DNA of 8,700 bases from Candidatus Omnitrophota bacterium (GTDB lineage: Bacteria > Omnitrophota > Koll11 > Zapsychrales > Fredricksoniimonadaceae): NCBI GenBank assembly GCA_023247595.1, contig JAHFGF010000065.1, forward strand, positions 1-8,700, written 5' to 3'. The notes below the pieces were generated by a model, which saw only the letters and a program-made list of their open reading frames with translations, did no database searches and was not told the DNA's origin. Position 1 is the first letter of the stretch. Every line of letters starts with the position of its first letter. Of this stretch, positions 1-5,781 are shown piece by piece. The translations under genes were made by a program, and so were the position numbers.

Positions 1-339
1 TTATGCGAATCCACAACACAGTTTATTGCCAATAAAGACGCAGTCAAAGATGCCTGGAAGAAAAAGAAAATGGATCAAGTTATTATGCTCTTAAGAGGGG
101 CTTTGGCTGCTAATAATATGGTAGGCCTTAAAATGAATGTCGAAGAAAAAAATTTAAAGAAAATCTTACATCTTCTGACAGCGTTAAAAAATCCCACGAT
201 TGCTCCTCTGGCCAAAGACGGTTGGGTTGCTGTTGAAACCGTTATTGATGAAGGCACAGTGCGTCATTTGATTCCGCAGCTCAAGGATGCCGGGGCGCAG
301 GGGATTATTGAATATTCGTTGAATAAATTAATTTATTAA
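1..339 (+). CDS. hisG: ATP phosphoribosyltransferase, long form, C-terminal part (partial)
   Basis: HisG condenses ATP with PRPP in the first, committed step of histidine biosynthesis in the cytoplasm. Only the last 112 codons are present; the reading frame is open from base 1 and the start lies outside the window. The visible part runs from the end of the catalytic domain (LCESTTQFIANKDA, then KKKKMDQVIMLLRGALAA) into the ACT-like regulatory domain of long-form enzymes, which binds histidine for feedback inhibition. The signature is NPTIAPLAKDGWVAVETVI followed by GAQGIIEY and the C-terminal LNKLIY. This domain means a long-form enzyme that should not need HisZ. The next gene begins 29 nt downstream with its own ribosome site. 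No other his gene is in view. Identity is seen directly from these motifs; the allosteric role is family knowledge. Confidence 0.95.
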   Translation, partial: LCESTTQFIANKDAVKDAWKKKKMDQVIMLLRGALAANNMVGLKMNVEEKNLKKILHLLTALKNPTIAPLAKDGWVAVETVIDEGTVRHLIPQLKDAGAQGIIEYSLNKLIY

Positions 340-368
340 ATGTATCAAAAACAATAGGAAGTGTCATT

Positions 369-470
369 ATGCCGTGCGGCAGAAAACGAAAACTCAGAAA
401 AATTCGCACCCACAAACGCAAAAAGCTTCGTAAGGCATTACGTCATTTGAAGAAGCGCGCCACGCGTTAG
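369..470 (+). CDS. Small basic ribosomal protein of the AURKAIP1/COX24 (mS38-like) type, 33 aa
   Basis: This 33-residue protein starts MPCGRKRKLRKIRTHKRKK and ends KKRATR. More than half of its residues are Lys or Arg. The pattern MPxGxKRKxxKIxTHKRKKxLRKxxRH is what I know from the short bacterial proteins of the AURKAIP1/COX24 domain family, which are related to mitochondrial small-subunit protein mS38. An RNA-binding role in the small ribosomal subunit is therefore the best inference. The ATG has a good Shine-Dalgarno (AGGAAG, 356-361) at 7 nt spacing, and the TAG is followed four bases later by a hairpin. It is short enough to be skipped by ordinary gene callers. It sits between hisG and an exported TPR protein, so the neighbours do not inform its job, although the ribosomal genes further right fit the general theme. 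The family call rests on pattern memory only. Confidence 0.8.
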   Translation: MPCGRKRKLRKIRTHKRKKLRKALRHLKKRATR

Positions 471-474
471 TGCC

Positions 475-496
475 CTTTTGGAATGGGTTCCAAAAG
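475..496 (+). terminator. Perfect 9-bp hairpin after the mini-gene, possible terminator or processing site
   Basis: CTTTTGGAA and TTCCAAAAG form a perfect 9-bp stem around a TGGG tetraloop, four bases after the stop codon of the 33-aa gene. There is no T-tract after it (TACCTTGCAC follows), so it does not meet the usual rule for an intrinsic terminator. It could instead protect the 3' end of the upstream message or mark an RNase processing point. Confidence 0.35.
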
Positions 497-541
497 TACC
501 TTGCACTCATTTATTGACTGAAATTCAATCAATAGAAATGG

Positions 542-584
542 CAATTCTTCATCGAATTTTTTGATTAAACAGCATGAAGAATTG
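542..584 (+). repeat. Perfect 11-bp inverted repeat, candidate operator or RNA stem
   Basis: CAATTCTTCAT at 542-552 is the exact reverse complement of ATGAAGAATTG at 574-584, with 21 nt between. As RNA it would make an 11-bp stem with a large loop. As DNA the arm centres lie 32 bp apart, about three helical turns, which would also suit a dimeric repressor. The right arm runs into a -35-like TTGACG at 582-587. The function is unknown. Confidence 0.45.
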
Positions 585-661
585 ACGGTTGTTTCTTAAA
601 GGTCAGTAACCATGTAAGGTCAAAGGGTGCGGATTTTATTTTTCCATACAAAGGAAATTCC

Positions 662-1651
662 GTGCGTCTTTCTTTGAAGTGTGCAGCAATCCTCTTCGTT
701 GTTTTAGGGGCGGTTTTGATGGCTGTAGCGCCGCGGTATGCTCTTGCCCAGGAAAATGAAGATCGTTCAAAACTTGCGAAAGCTTTGGCTTCCCATATCA
801 TGGGGGCGATCGCAGACTTAGAAGGGCAGAGCCAACAAGCCGTCAAAGAATATTACAAATCGCTGCAGTATAATCCCAATAGTTATTTGACCCGCCTGCG
901 TTTAGGTGCCCATTATACTCAAATGGGAATGTTTGATGAAGCCTTTGAACAGTTGAGTCAGGTGCCTGTTCTCAATCCCGCCGATTTACAATCACGATAT
1001 CTTTTAGCCTTAATTTATTCTAACCAAAAAAAATTTGATTTAGCTGCGGCAGAATATGAAATCATTCTTAAGGCGCTTGCTTCAGAAAGCTCGGAGAATG
1101 TGAATCTTTATTTTTATTTGGGACAGTTGTATTATGCCCAGAATCATTTTGACAAAGCTATCGTGCAATTTTTAAAAATCATTGAATCGAATCCAAAAAA
1201 TACCGAATTGCGGAATTTGATTGGATCTCTATACGTGGAGCTTAACCAGGAAACTTTGGCCATCGACATGTTTCAAAAGGTGCTGGAAATTGAACCTAAC
1301 AATGATTTTTCCTTGAATTCATTAGGATATATTTACGCTGAGCAAGGGAATAATCTGGATGTGGCTTTGAATTTGATTAACCGCGCTATCGCCATCGTTC
1401 CGGACAGCGCGGCGTATCTCGACAGTCTGGGCTGGGTTTATTACAAGCAGGGCCGTTATCAGGAAGCACTGGATATTTTAGTAAAGGCTGAAAGCAAAGC
1501 CAAAGATCCGACTATTTTTGAACATATCGGGGATGTGTATTTGGCCATGAAAAAATATTCAGACGCAAAAAATTATTGGAAAAAGGCGCACGAATTAAAT
1601 TTGGATAAAGTGAAATTGATAGAGAAAATTAAAAAGGTTGAAGGATTATAA
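662..1651 (+). CDS. Exported tetratricopeptide-repeat protein, 329 aa
   Basis: The GTG start has AAAGGA (650-655) six bases upstream and gives a complete Sec signal peptide: basic n-region (R2, K6), hydrophobic stretch about 8-23 and an AxA-type site ALA|Q at 27-30. The first ATG (codon 20) would destroy it. The mature part, from about residue 40 to 318, is roughly eight TPR units, including GMFDEAFEQL near 89-98, NHFDKAIVQFLKI, LGYIYAEQG and LDSLGWVYYKQGRYQEAL near the C-terminal third. No catalytic motif is visible, so it is probably a protein-protein scaffold in the periplasm. The LGYxxAEQ...LDSLGWVxYxxGRYxEAL region resembles the TPR protein that, as I recall, lies upstream of lolB-ispE in gammaproteobacteria. 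That hints at an old link with envelope biogenesis, but this is inference and no LolB is present here. The protein ends with a Lys-rich segment. Confidence 0.85.
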   Translation: MRLSLKCAAILFVVLGAVLMAVAPRYALAQENEDRSKLAKALASHIMGAIADLEGQSQQAVKEYYKSLQYNPNSYLTRLRLGAHYTQMGMFDEAFEQLSQVPVLNPADLQSRYLLALIYSNQKKFDLAAAEYEIILKALASESSENVNLYFYLGQLYYAQNHFDKAIVQFLKIIESNPKNTELRNLIGSLYVELNQETLAIDMFQKVLEIEPNNDFSLNSLGYIYAEQGNNLDVALNLINRAIAIVPDSAAYLDSLGWVYYKQGRYQEALDILVKAESKAKDPTIFEHIGDVYLAMKKYSDAKNYWKKAHELNLDKVKLIEKIKKVEGL

Positions 1652-1678
1652 AATCATTGGTTTCTTTCAAAATGATTT
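1651..1678 (+). other. AT-rich 8-bp inverted repeat at the end of the TPR gene
   Basis: AAATCATT (1651-1658) and AATGATTT (1671-1678) are perfect complements separated by 12 nt, starting at the last base of the TPR stop codon. The stem is AT-rich and has no T-tract after it, so termination here is unlikely. It sits in the leader of ispE, which lacks an evident Shine-Dalgarno, and could modestly affect its translation. Confidence 0.25.
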
Positions 1679-1695
1679 AAATCAAATTTCTTAAA

Positions 1696-2553
1696 ATGAA
1701 TTCTATCGAACTTAAATCGCCGGCAAAATTAAATTTATATCTTAAAGTCATCCGCAAACGACCGGATGGTTTTCATGAACTTAAAACTATTTTTGAGCGG
1801 ATCAATCTTATGGATTCCATCCGTTTATCCAATGATCCAAAGGGAAAAATCCGCATCCAGTGTGATCATCCGCAAGTTCCCAAAGGGCCGCGTAATCTGG
1901 TGTATCGAGTAGCAGACCTGCTCAAAAGAGATTTTGGCGTTAGGCAAGGGGTTCATATTGACATTAAAAAGCGAATTCCTGTAGCTGCGGGTTTGGCAGG
2001 GGGGTCTAGTAATGCGGCAACAACCTTGATGGGTCTTAACAAGCTTTGGAATTTAGGTCTCAGCCGGAAAAAGCTGGTTGAATACGCCCAAAAAATCGGC
2101 AGTGATGTCCCGTTCTTTCTTTATGATTGCAGCTGGGCCCTTGGAACAGGCCGGGGCGATGTCATTTCTCCGATGGATTTGAAGGTGAAATTATGGCATG
2201 TTTTGCTTGTCCCAAAAGTGAAAATGTTAACCCCTAAGGTCTACGGAGCCATGAATTTAAAGTTGACAAAGTTAGGTGATGATGTTAATATTCTGACTCG
2301 CTATTTGGGTCAAAATGATGTGCATATGGTCGGCTCATTGCTTTGTAATGACCTCGAGCAGCCCATATCATTTTTAAAGCCAAATTTAGTGAAAATTAAA
2401 GAAAAAATGCGCTCGTTTGAAGTCGCCGGTGCGGCGTTCTCTGGAAGCGGCCCTTCGATATTTTCCGTCGTTAAATCGCAAAAGAAGGCCCTGGAGATAT
2501 GTGAAAAACTCAAGCGTCGTTATGCTCAAGTTTTTGTTGTTCAGACGTTTTGA
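1696..2553 (+). CDS. ispE: 4-(cytidine 5'-diphospho)-2-C-methyl-D-erythritol kinase
   Basis: IspE phosphorylates the 2-hydroxyl of CDP-methylerythritol with ATP, the fourth step of the MEP isoprenoid pathway in the cytoplasm. All three GHMP-kinase signatures are present in the 285-residue product. These are PAKLNLYL at 9-16 with the catalytic Lys at 11, the ATP loop PVAAGLAGGSSNAA at 95-108, SDVPFF with the catalytic-type Asp at 137, and the third motif AAFSGSGPS at 246-254. Length is typical of the family. The start is fixed by the family N-terminus (about eight residues before PAKLNL), although no clear ribosome site precedes it (ATCAAATTTCTTAAA). It follows the TPR gene by 44 nt and may be translated by coupling or from an unusual leader. 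It implies MEP rather than mevalonate isoprenoid synthesis, supplying the undecaprenyl carrier used downstream of GlmU. Confidence 0.97.
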   Translation: MNSIELKSPAKLNLYLKVIRKRPDGFHELKTIFERINLMDSIRLSNDPKGKIRIQCDHPQVPKGPRNLVYRVADLLKRDFGVRQGVHIDIKKRIPVAAGLAGGSSNAATTLMGLNKLWNLGLSRKKLVEYAQKIGSDVPFFLYDCSWALGTGRGDVISPMDLKVKLWHVLLVPKVKMLTPKVYGAMNLKLTKLGDDVNILTRYLGQNDVHMVGSLLCNDLEQPISFLKPNLVKIKEKMRSFEVAGAAFSGSGPSIFSVVKSQKKALEICEKLKRRYAQVFVVQTF

Positions 2554-2582
2554 GTTTTGGCAAGGAAATCGGGTGACCGAAT

Positions 2583-2628
2583 AGAACAATTTTCTGCCAC
2601 TGTTTGTGAAAAGTTCTTTTAGTTTTTT
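2583..2628 (+). terminator. Terminator-like hairpin with T-rich tail between ispE and tRNA-Gln
   Basis: AGAAC (2583-2587) pairs with GTTCT (2613-2617), and TTTTC (2590-2594) with GAAAA (2608-2612), with a two-base AA bulge and a 13-nt loop. It is followed by TTTT, AG and TTTTTT (2623-2628). The shape is that of a weak intrinsic terminator, but the stem has few GC pairs. Partial read-through into the tRNA and glmU would still be expected. A small stem with a GTGA tetraloop (TCGG/CCGA, 2569-2580) lies just upstream. Confidence 0.4.
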
Positions 2629-2631
2629 CAT

Positions 2632-2703
2632 TGCCCGGTGGTGTAATCGGTAACACACGAGATTTTGGATCTCGTTTTCCAGGTTCGAACCCTGGCTGGG
2701 CAG
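2632..2703 (+). tRNA. tRNA-Gln (anticodon UUG)
   Basis: A full cloverleaf can be drawn. The acceptor TGCCCGG (2632-2638) pairs with CTGGGCA (2696-2702), including one G-U. The D-stem is GTG/CAC (2641-2643/2654-2656). The anticodon stem CGAGA/TCTCG (2658-2662/2670-2674) encloses the loop TTTTGGA with anticodon TTG at 2665-2667. The variable loop is 4 nt, and the T-stem CCAGG/CCTGG encloses TTCGAAC. The U1-A72 first pair and G73 discriminator are tRNA-Gln identity features. The 3' CCA is not encoded (GTT follows), so a CCA-adding enzyme is needed. It lies between ispE and glmU on the same strand, 36 nt before glmU, so tRNA processing would also create the 5' end of the glmU message. UUG reads CAA and, by wobble, CAG. 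Confidence 0.96.
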
Positions 2704-2739
2704 TTAGATGAATTTAATAGATTTTCTGGATTAAAACGT

Positions 2740-4023
2740 ATGGATGATTTTCGGGCGATTATTTTGGCTGCGGGTAAGGGAACTCGCATGAAATCCGAGC
2801 TGCCAAAAGTGTTGCATAAGGTAGCCGGTAAGCCCGTGATTCAATATGTTTTGGATATAACAAAATATTTACGTTCTTTGAAAACTTATGTTGTCGTCGG
2901 CCATAAAAGTGAATTGGTCAAAGCTTATGTTGGAAAAAGTGTTGAAGTTGCGATTCAAAAGCAGCTGTTAGGCACTGCTGATGCTGTCCGCTCGGTTGTT
3001 CCGCATCTTAAAAATTATCATGGGCATGTCTTGATTCTTTGCGGTGATACGCCGCTTTTGGATAAAGACATCATCCGCCGTCTTATCCGGAAACATCTAA
3101 AAACCAAAGTAGCCTGCACTGTCTTGACGGCCCGAATACCGGATCCAGGTTCTTATGGCCGTATTATTCGTGACCCGCAAGATTCAATTTCCGCGATTAG
3201 AGAGTTTAAGGATGCGACTTTCGATGAGCGCGCAATCAATGAGATTAATGTCGGGGTTTATTGTTTTCGAGCGCCGCTTTTATTAGAAACGCTAAAAAAG
3301 GTCAAACTTAATCCGAATAAGAAAGAGTTTTACCTGACGGACATTGTTGAGCTTTTATTAAATCAGGGAAATAAAGTTGAAACCTTGATGACCGATGATC
3401 CGAATGTAGCGTTTGGTGTTAATACAAGGGAAGATTTGGCGTTGTGCGAATCCATTCTGCGTCAGAGAATTACCAAACGATTAATGCTCGACGGCGTCAC
3501 AATTGTTGATCCCAAAACAACATTTATTGACGATGATGTCAAAATTGGACGCGATACTATCATCTATCCGTTTACGGTTATTCATAGCGGTGTGAAGATT
3601 GGTCATGAATGTTCAATTGGCCCATTTGCCCGTTTACGTCCTGGAACTGTTATTGGCAATAAAGTTGAGATCGGTAATTTTGGCGAGATTTCCAGATCAA
3701 AGATCGGCGATGGGACCGTCATGAAGCATTTTGGTTTTTGGGGCGATGCTCACGTTGGATTAAATGTCAATATCGGAGCTGGATCTGTCACCGCAAATTA
3801 CGACGGAGTTGAAAAAAGTAAAACCATTGTTGGCAGCGAGGCGTTTATCGGTTCTGATGCAGTATTAGTTGCCCCTGTTGAGGTTGGTTCTAAAGCCGTT
3901 GTTGGAGCCGGCAGCGTTGTTACCAAAGGAAAAAGGATACCGGATGGCGGATTAGCCGTTGGTGTTCCGGCCAAGATTTTTTCTGAAAGAAATTTAAAAA
4001 ACAACAGAAGAAAGAAAACCTAA
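2740..4023 (+). CDS. glmU: GlmU-family N-acetylglucosamine-1-phosphate uridyltransferase with shortened left-handed beta-helix domain
   Basis: GlmU makes UDP-GlcNAc for peptidoglycan and lipopolysaccharide: the C-terminal domain acetylates glucosamine-1-P and the N-terminal domain adds UMP. The nucleotidyltransferase half is intact: LAAGKGTRM at 9-17, Lys23 in LPKVLH, GDTP at 102-105, GSYG at 137-140, EFKDAT at 155-160, EINVG with Asn170, and GVNTR at 226-230. The C-terminal hexapeptide-repeat half (about 252-415) keeps FARLRPG, the base His330, IGAGS and NYDG...K359. Compared with the E. coli enzyme as I remember it, it lacks roughly 27 residues, about one and a half coils, before FARLRPG. 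The positions matching Lys351 and Tyr366 are Ser318 and Phe333. Uridyltransferase is secure; acetyltransferase activity or acceptor choice is less certain. The ATG is the first usable in-frame start after the tRNA, with only a weak ribosome site (GGA at 2728-2730). It ends in a basic tail. Confidence 0.88.
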   Translation: MDDFRAIILAAGKGTRMKSELPKVLHKVAGKPVIQYVLDITKYLRSLKTYVVVGHKSELVKAYVGKSVEVAIQKQLLGTADAVRSVVPHLKNYHGHVLILCGDTPLLDKDIIRRLIRKHLKTKVACTVLTARIPDPGSYGRIIRDPQDSISAIREFKDATFDERAINEINVGVYCFRAPLLLETLKKVKLNPNKKEFYLTDIVELLLNQGNKVETLMTDDPNVAFGVNTREDLALCESILRQRITKRLMLDGVTIVDPKTTFIDDDVKIGRDTIIYPFTVIHSGVKIGHECSIGPFARLRPGTVIGNKVEIGNFGEISRSKIGDGTVMKHFGFWGDAHVGLNVNIGAGSVTANYDGVEKSKTIVGSEAFIGSDAVLVAPVEVGSKAVVGAGSVVTKGKRIPDGGLAVGVPAKIFSERNLKNNRRKKT

Positions 4024-4024
4024 T

Positions 4025-4972
4025 ATGAACGGTCTTTCGATTTTTTGCGGCAATTCGAATCCAAAACTTGCTGAAGCGATCTGTAAATGTTTATCCATGT
4101 CTTTAACGGAAGTTCTTGTCGGAAGATTCAGCGAAGGAGAGATCAGGGTACAGATTAAGGAGAACATCCGCGGTAAAGATGTGTTTATCATTCAGCCGAC
4201 ATGTCCTCCGACCAACGAAAATTTAATGGAGTTATTGATTCTGATTGATGCGGCAAGGAGAGCTTCAGCAAAACGCATCACAGCGGTTATTCCGTATTAC
4301 GGTTATGCCCGTCAGGATAGAAAAGATCAGCCTCGTGTTCCAATTACGGCGAAATTAGTGGCGAATTTAATTTATGCGGCAGGAACGAATCGTGTTCTTT
4401 GCATGGATCTGCACGCTAATCAGATTCAAGGTTTTTTTGATATTCCGGTGGATCATTTATACGCAATCAATGTGTTGTGCGATTATTTTTTGAGCAAGAA
4501 GTTGAAAAACATGGTTGTTGTTTCGCCGGATGTGGGCGGTATCAAAATGGCGCGTGCCTATGCGAAACGTTTGGATGCTGGGCTCGCAATTGTTGATAAA
4601 CGCAGATCTTCGCCGGAGAAAACAGAAGTGATGCATGTGCTGGGTAATGTGCGCGGAAAAAACGCGATCATGGTTGATGATATCGTTGCAACAGGCGGGT
4701 CCATGATTGAGGCTGCAGAGGTTTTGAAGAAAAAAGGAGTAAAGAGTCTTTATGCGGCAGTTAGTCACGGTATTTTATCCGGCCCGGCGTTGGATAGAAT
4801 CCGTCACTGCAATGTTTTAAAAGAAGTTGTTATAACCGATAGTATCCCGTTAAAAAATCCTGAAAAAAATCCAAAAGTAAAAGTCTTGTCGGTGGCACAG
4901 CTTTTGGCGGACGCGATTGGGCGTATTCATAATGAGGAATCAATCAGTAGTTTATTTGAAGAACCGAAATAA
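4025..4972 (+). CDS. prs: Ribose-phosphate pyrophosphokinase (PRPP synthetase), class I
   Basis: Prs transfers pyrophosphate from ATP to ribose-5-phosphate, giving PRPP for purine, pyrimidine, NAD and histidine synthesis (HisG at the left edge uses it). The 315-residue length equals the classical bacterial enzyme. Visible motifs are FSEGEIRVQI near 35-44, the ATP-site RQDRKDQPR at 96-104, MDLHANQIQGFFD at 127-139 with the metal-binding His130, the flexible catalytic loop DKRRSSPEKTEV with Lys192 and Arg194, and the ribose-phosphate loop VDDIVATGGS at 217-226. In that loop Ala222 stands where most class I enzymes have Asp (DTGGT or DTAGT), a variation to note. The gene starts one base after the glmU stop with only a purine-rich stretch (GAAGAAAG) as ribosome site, so translational coupling to glmU is likely. 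The end (NEESISSLF) matches the family C-terminus. Confidence 0.97.
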   Translation: MNGLSIFCGNSNPKLAEAICKCLSMSLTEVLVGRFSEGEIRVQIKENIRGKDVFIIQPTCPPTNENLMELLILIDAARRASAKRITAVIPYYGYARQDRKDQPRVPITAKLVANLIYAAGTNRVLCMDLHANQIQGFFDIPVDHLYAINVLCDYFLSKKLKNMVVVSPDVGGIKMARAYAKRLDAGLAIVDKRRSSPEKTEVMHVLGNVRGKNAIMVDDIVATGGSMIEAAEVLKKKGVKSLYAAVSHGILSGPALDRIRHCNVLKEVVITDSIPLKNPEKNPKVKVLSVAQLLADAIGRIHNEESISSLFEEPK

Positions 4973-4986
4973 AAGAGGATAGTTTC

Positions 4987-5697
4987 ATGGAACAGATTCA
5001 ACTAAATGTACAGTTAAGAAAAAAAATAGGGACGAGCCATGTGCGCAAAATTCGTCGTGAACATTTTATTCCGGCAGTTGTGTATGGCGCAGGACAGGAC
5101 CCTGCTGCGATTCAGGCGGATCGTAAAATTTATGAGAAGATCGCCCGTCAGCACCAGGGAGAAAACGTTATTTTTCACCTCAACGTTTTAGATGGCGCTA
5201 AGAAATTAAGCGATTATCCGGCGATCGTAAGAGATGTTCAGGTGCATCCGGTCCATGATCAGATTCTGCATATTGATTTTCACCGCATTGATCTGACGAA
5301 AGAAATCAATGTAAAAGTTGCTATAGTAACACGCGGTGAAGCCATTGGTGTCAAACGTGACAGCGGTACATTGGAACATCATTTGTGGGAATTGGAAGTT
5401 ATTTGTTTGCCGACGAACATTCCGCACCACATCGAAGTGGACATCTCAAACTTAGGCATTCACGATGCGGTTCACGTTAAAGATTTAAAACTTCCGTCCG
5501 GCGTGCGGACAGACCAAGATCCTGAATCCGCTGTTGTTTCTGTGGCTGGTTCTACACAGGAAATTAAACCTGAGGAACAAGGTGCCGCTCCTGCAGAAGT
5601 CGAAGTTATTAAAGAAAAGAAAAAAGATGAAGAAGGCGCTGCTAAGGCTGCTGGCGGTGCAGATGCAGCTAAAAAGCCTGAAGATAAAAAGAAGTAG
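4987..5697 (+). CDS. rplY: 50S ribosomal protein bL25, long CTC/TL5 form
   Basis: bL25 binds 5S rRNA at the central protuberance of the large subunit. The 236-residue product has the N-terminal 5S-binding domain (about 1-95: Arg-rich start, FIPAVVYGAG at 28-36, HIDFHRID at 95-102) and the C-terminal beta domain of CTC/TL5 proteins (about 103-190, with VEVICLPTNIPHHIEVDIS-type sequence). A low-complexity Lys/Glu/Ala tail follows from about 192, ending KKPEDKKK. Such tails are common in the long form and probably disordered. The ATG has AGAGGA (4974-4979) seven bases upstream and follows the prs stop by 14 nt. The prs-rplY-pth order is widely conserved in bacteria. Confidence 0.95.
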   Translation: MEQIQLNVQLRKKIGTSHVRKIRREHFIPAVVYGAGQDPAAIQADRKIYEKIARQHQGENVIFHLNVLDGAKKLSDYPAIVRDVQVHPVHDQILHIDFHRIDLTKEINVKVAIVTRGEAIGVKRDSGTLEHHLWELEVICLPTNIPHHIEVDISNLGIHDAVHVKDLKLPSGVRTDQDPESAVVSVAGSTQEIKPEEQGAAPAEVEVIKEKKKDEEGAAKAAGGADAAKKPEDKKK

Positions 5698-5781
5698 AGT
5701 ATTGTTGGTCGGTTGATATGTATGCGTTGGGCGCGGTTGCGTATGAATTAAGCGTTCATCGATAATTGAGGTTCAAGTCCG

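Larger units (their letters stand above)
471..661 (+). other. Non-coding gap with three inverted repeats upstream of the TPR gene
   Basis: This is the longest gene-free stretch in the window. It holds the 475-496 hairpin, an imperfect palindrome at 512-534 (TATTGA pairing with TCAATA, then TGA with TCA), and a perfect 11-bp inverted repeat at 542-552/574-584. A 7-bp direct repeat AAGGTCA occurs at 599-605 and 616-622. Short ATG-started frames, such as 538-564 (MAILHRIF), have no ribosome site and look meaningless. A -35-like TTGACG occurs at 582-587, but I find no convincing -10 at the right distance. The region is likely an intergenic or leader segment carrying the signals for the TPR-ispE part of the cluster. 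Confidence 0.5.

Noticed and set aside
538..564. Leader peptide MAILHRIF upstream of the TPR gene
   Set aside because: There is no ribosome site, no regulatory run of codons, and ATG triplets are frequent by chance in this AT-rich gap.
582..610. Sigma-70 type promoter starting with TTGACG
   Set aside because: The -35-like hexamer is good, but at 15 to 18 bp spacing the -10 candidates match at most three of six positions. Not strong enough to annotate.
2557..2587. Promoter for tRNA-Gln (TTGGCA with AATAGA or TAGAAC)
   Set aside because: The -35 is fair, but the -10 is poor or wrongly spaced, and a start there would transcribe the terminator-like stem. Possible but unsupported.
2665..2739. 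25-codon upstream extension of glmU
   Set aside because: It would start at a TTG inside the anticodon loop of tRNA-Gln, and the extra residues are translated tRNA sequence. The ATG at 2740 matches the family N-terminus.
4457..4768. 103-codon minus-strand frame inside prs
   Set aside because: It lies wholly within a well-conserved gene, resembles no family I know, and no minus-strand ribosome site or neighbour supports it. The other minus-strand frames at 75-257, 565-846, 2310-2658, 3798-4191, 5206-5430, 5809-6003, 6703-6927 and 7664-7879 are the same kind of shadow.
5534..5716. 60-codon frame overlapping the end of rplY
   Set aside because: It is a frame-shifted reading of the Lys/Glu/Ala-rich tail of bL25, with leucine and lysine runs produced by that composition.
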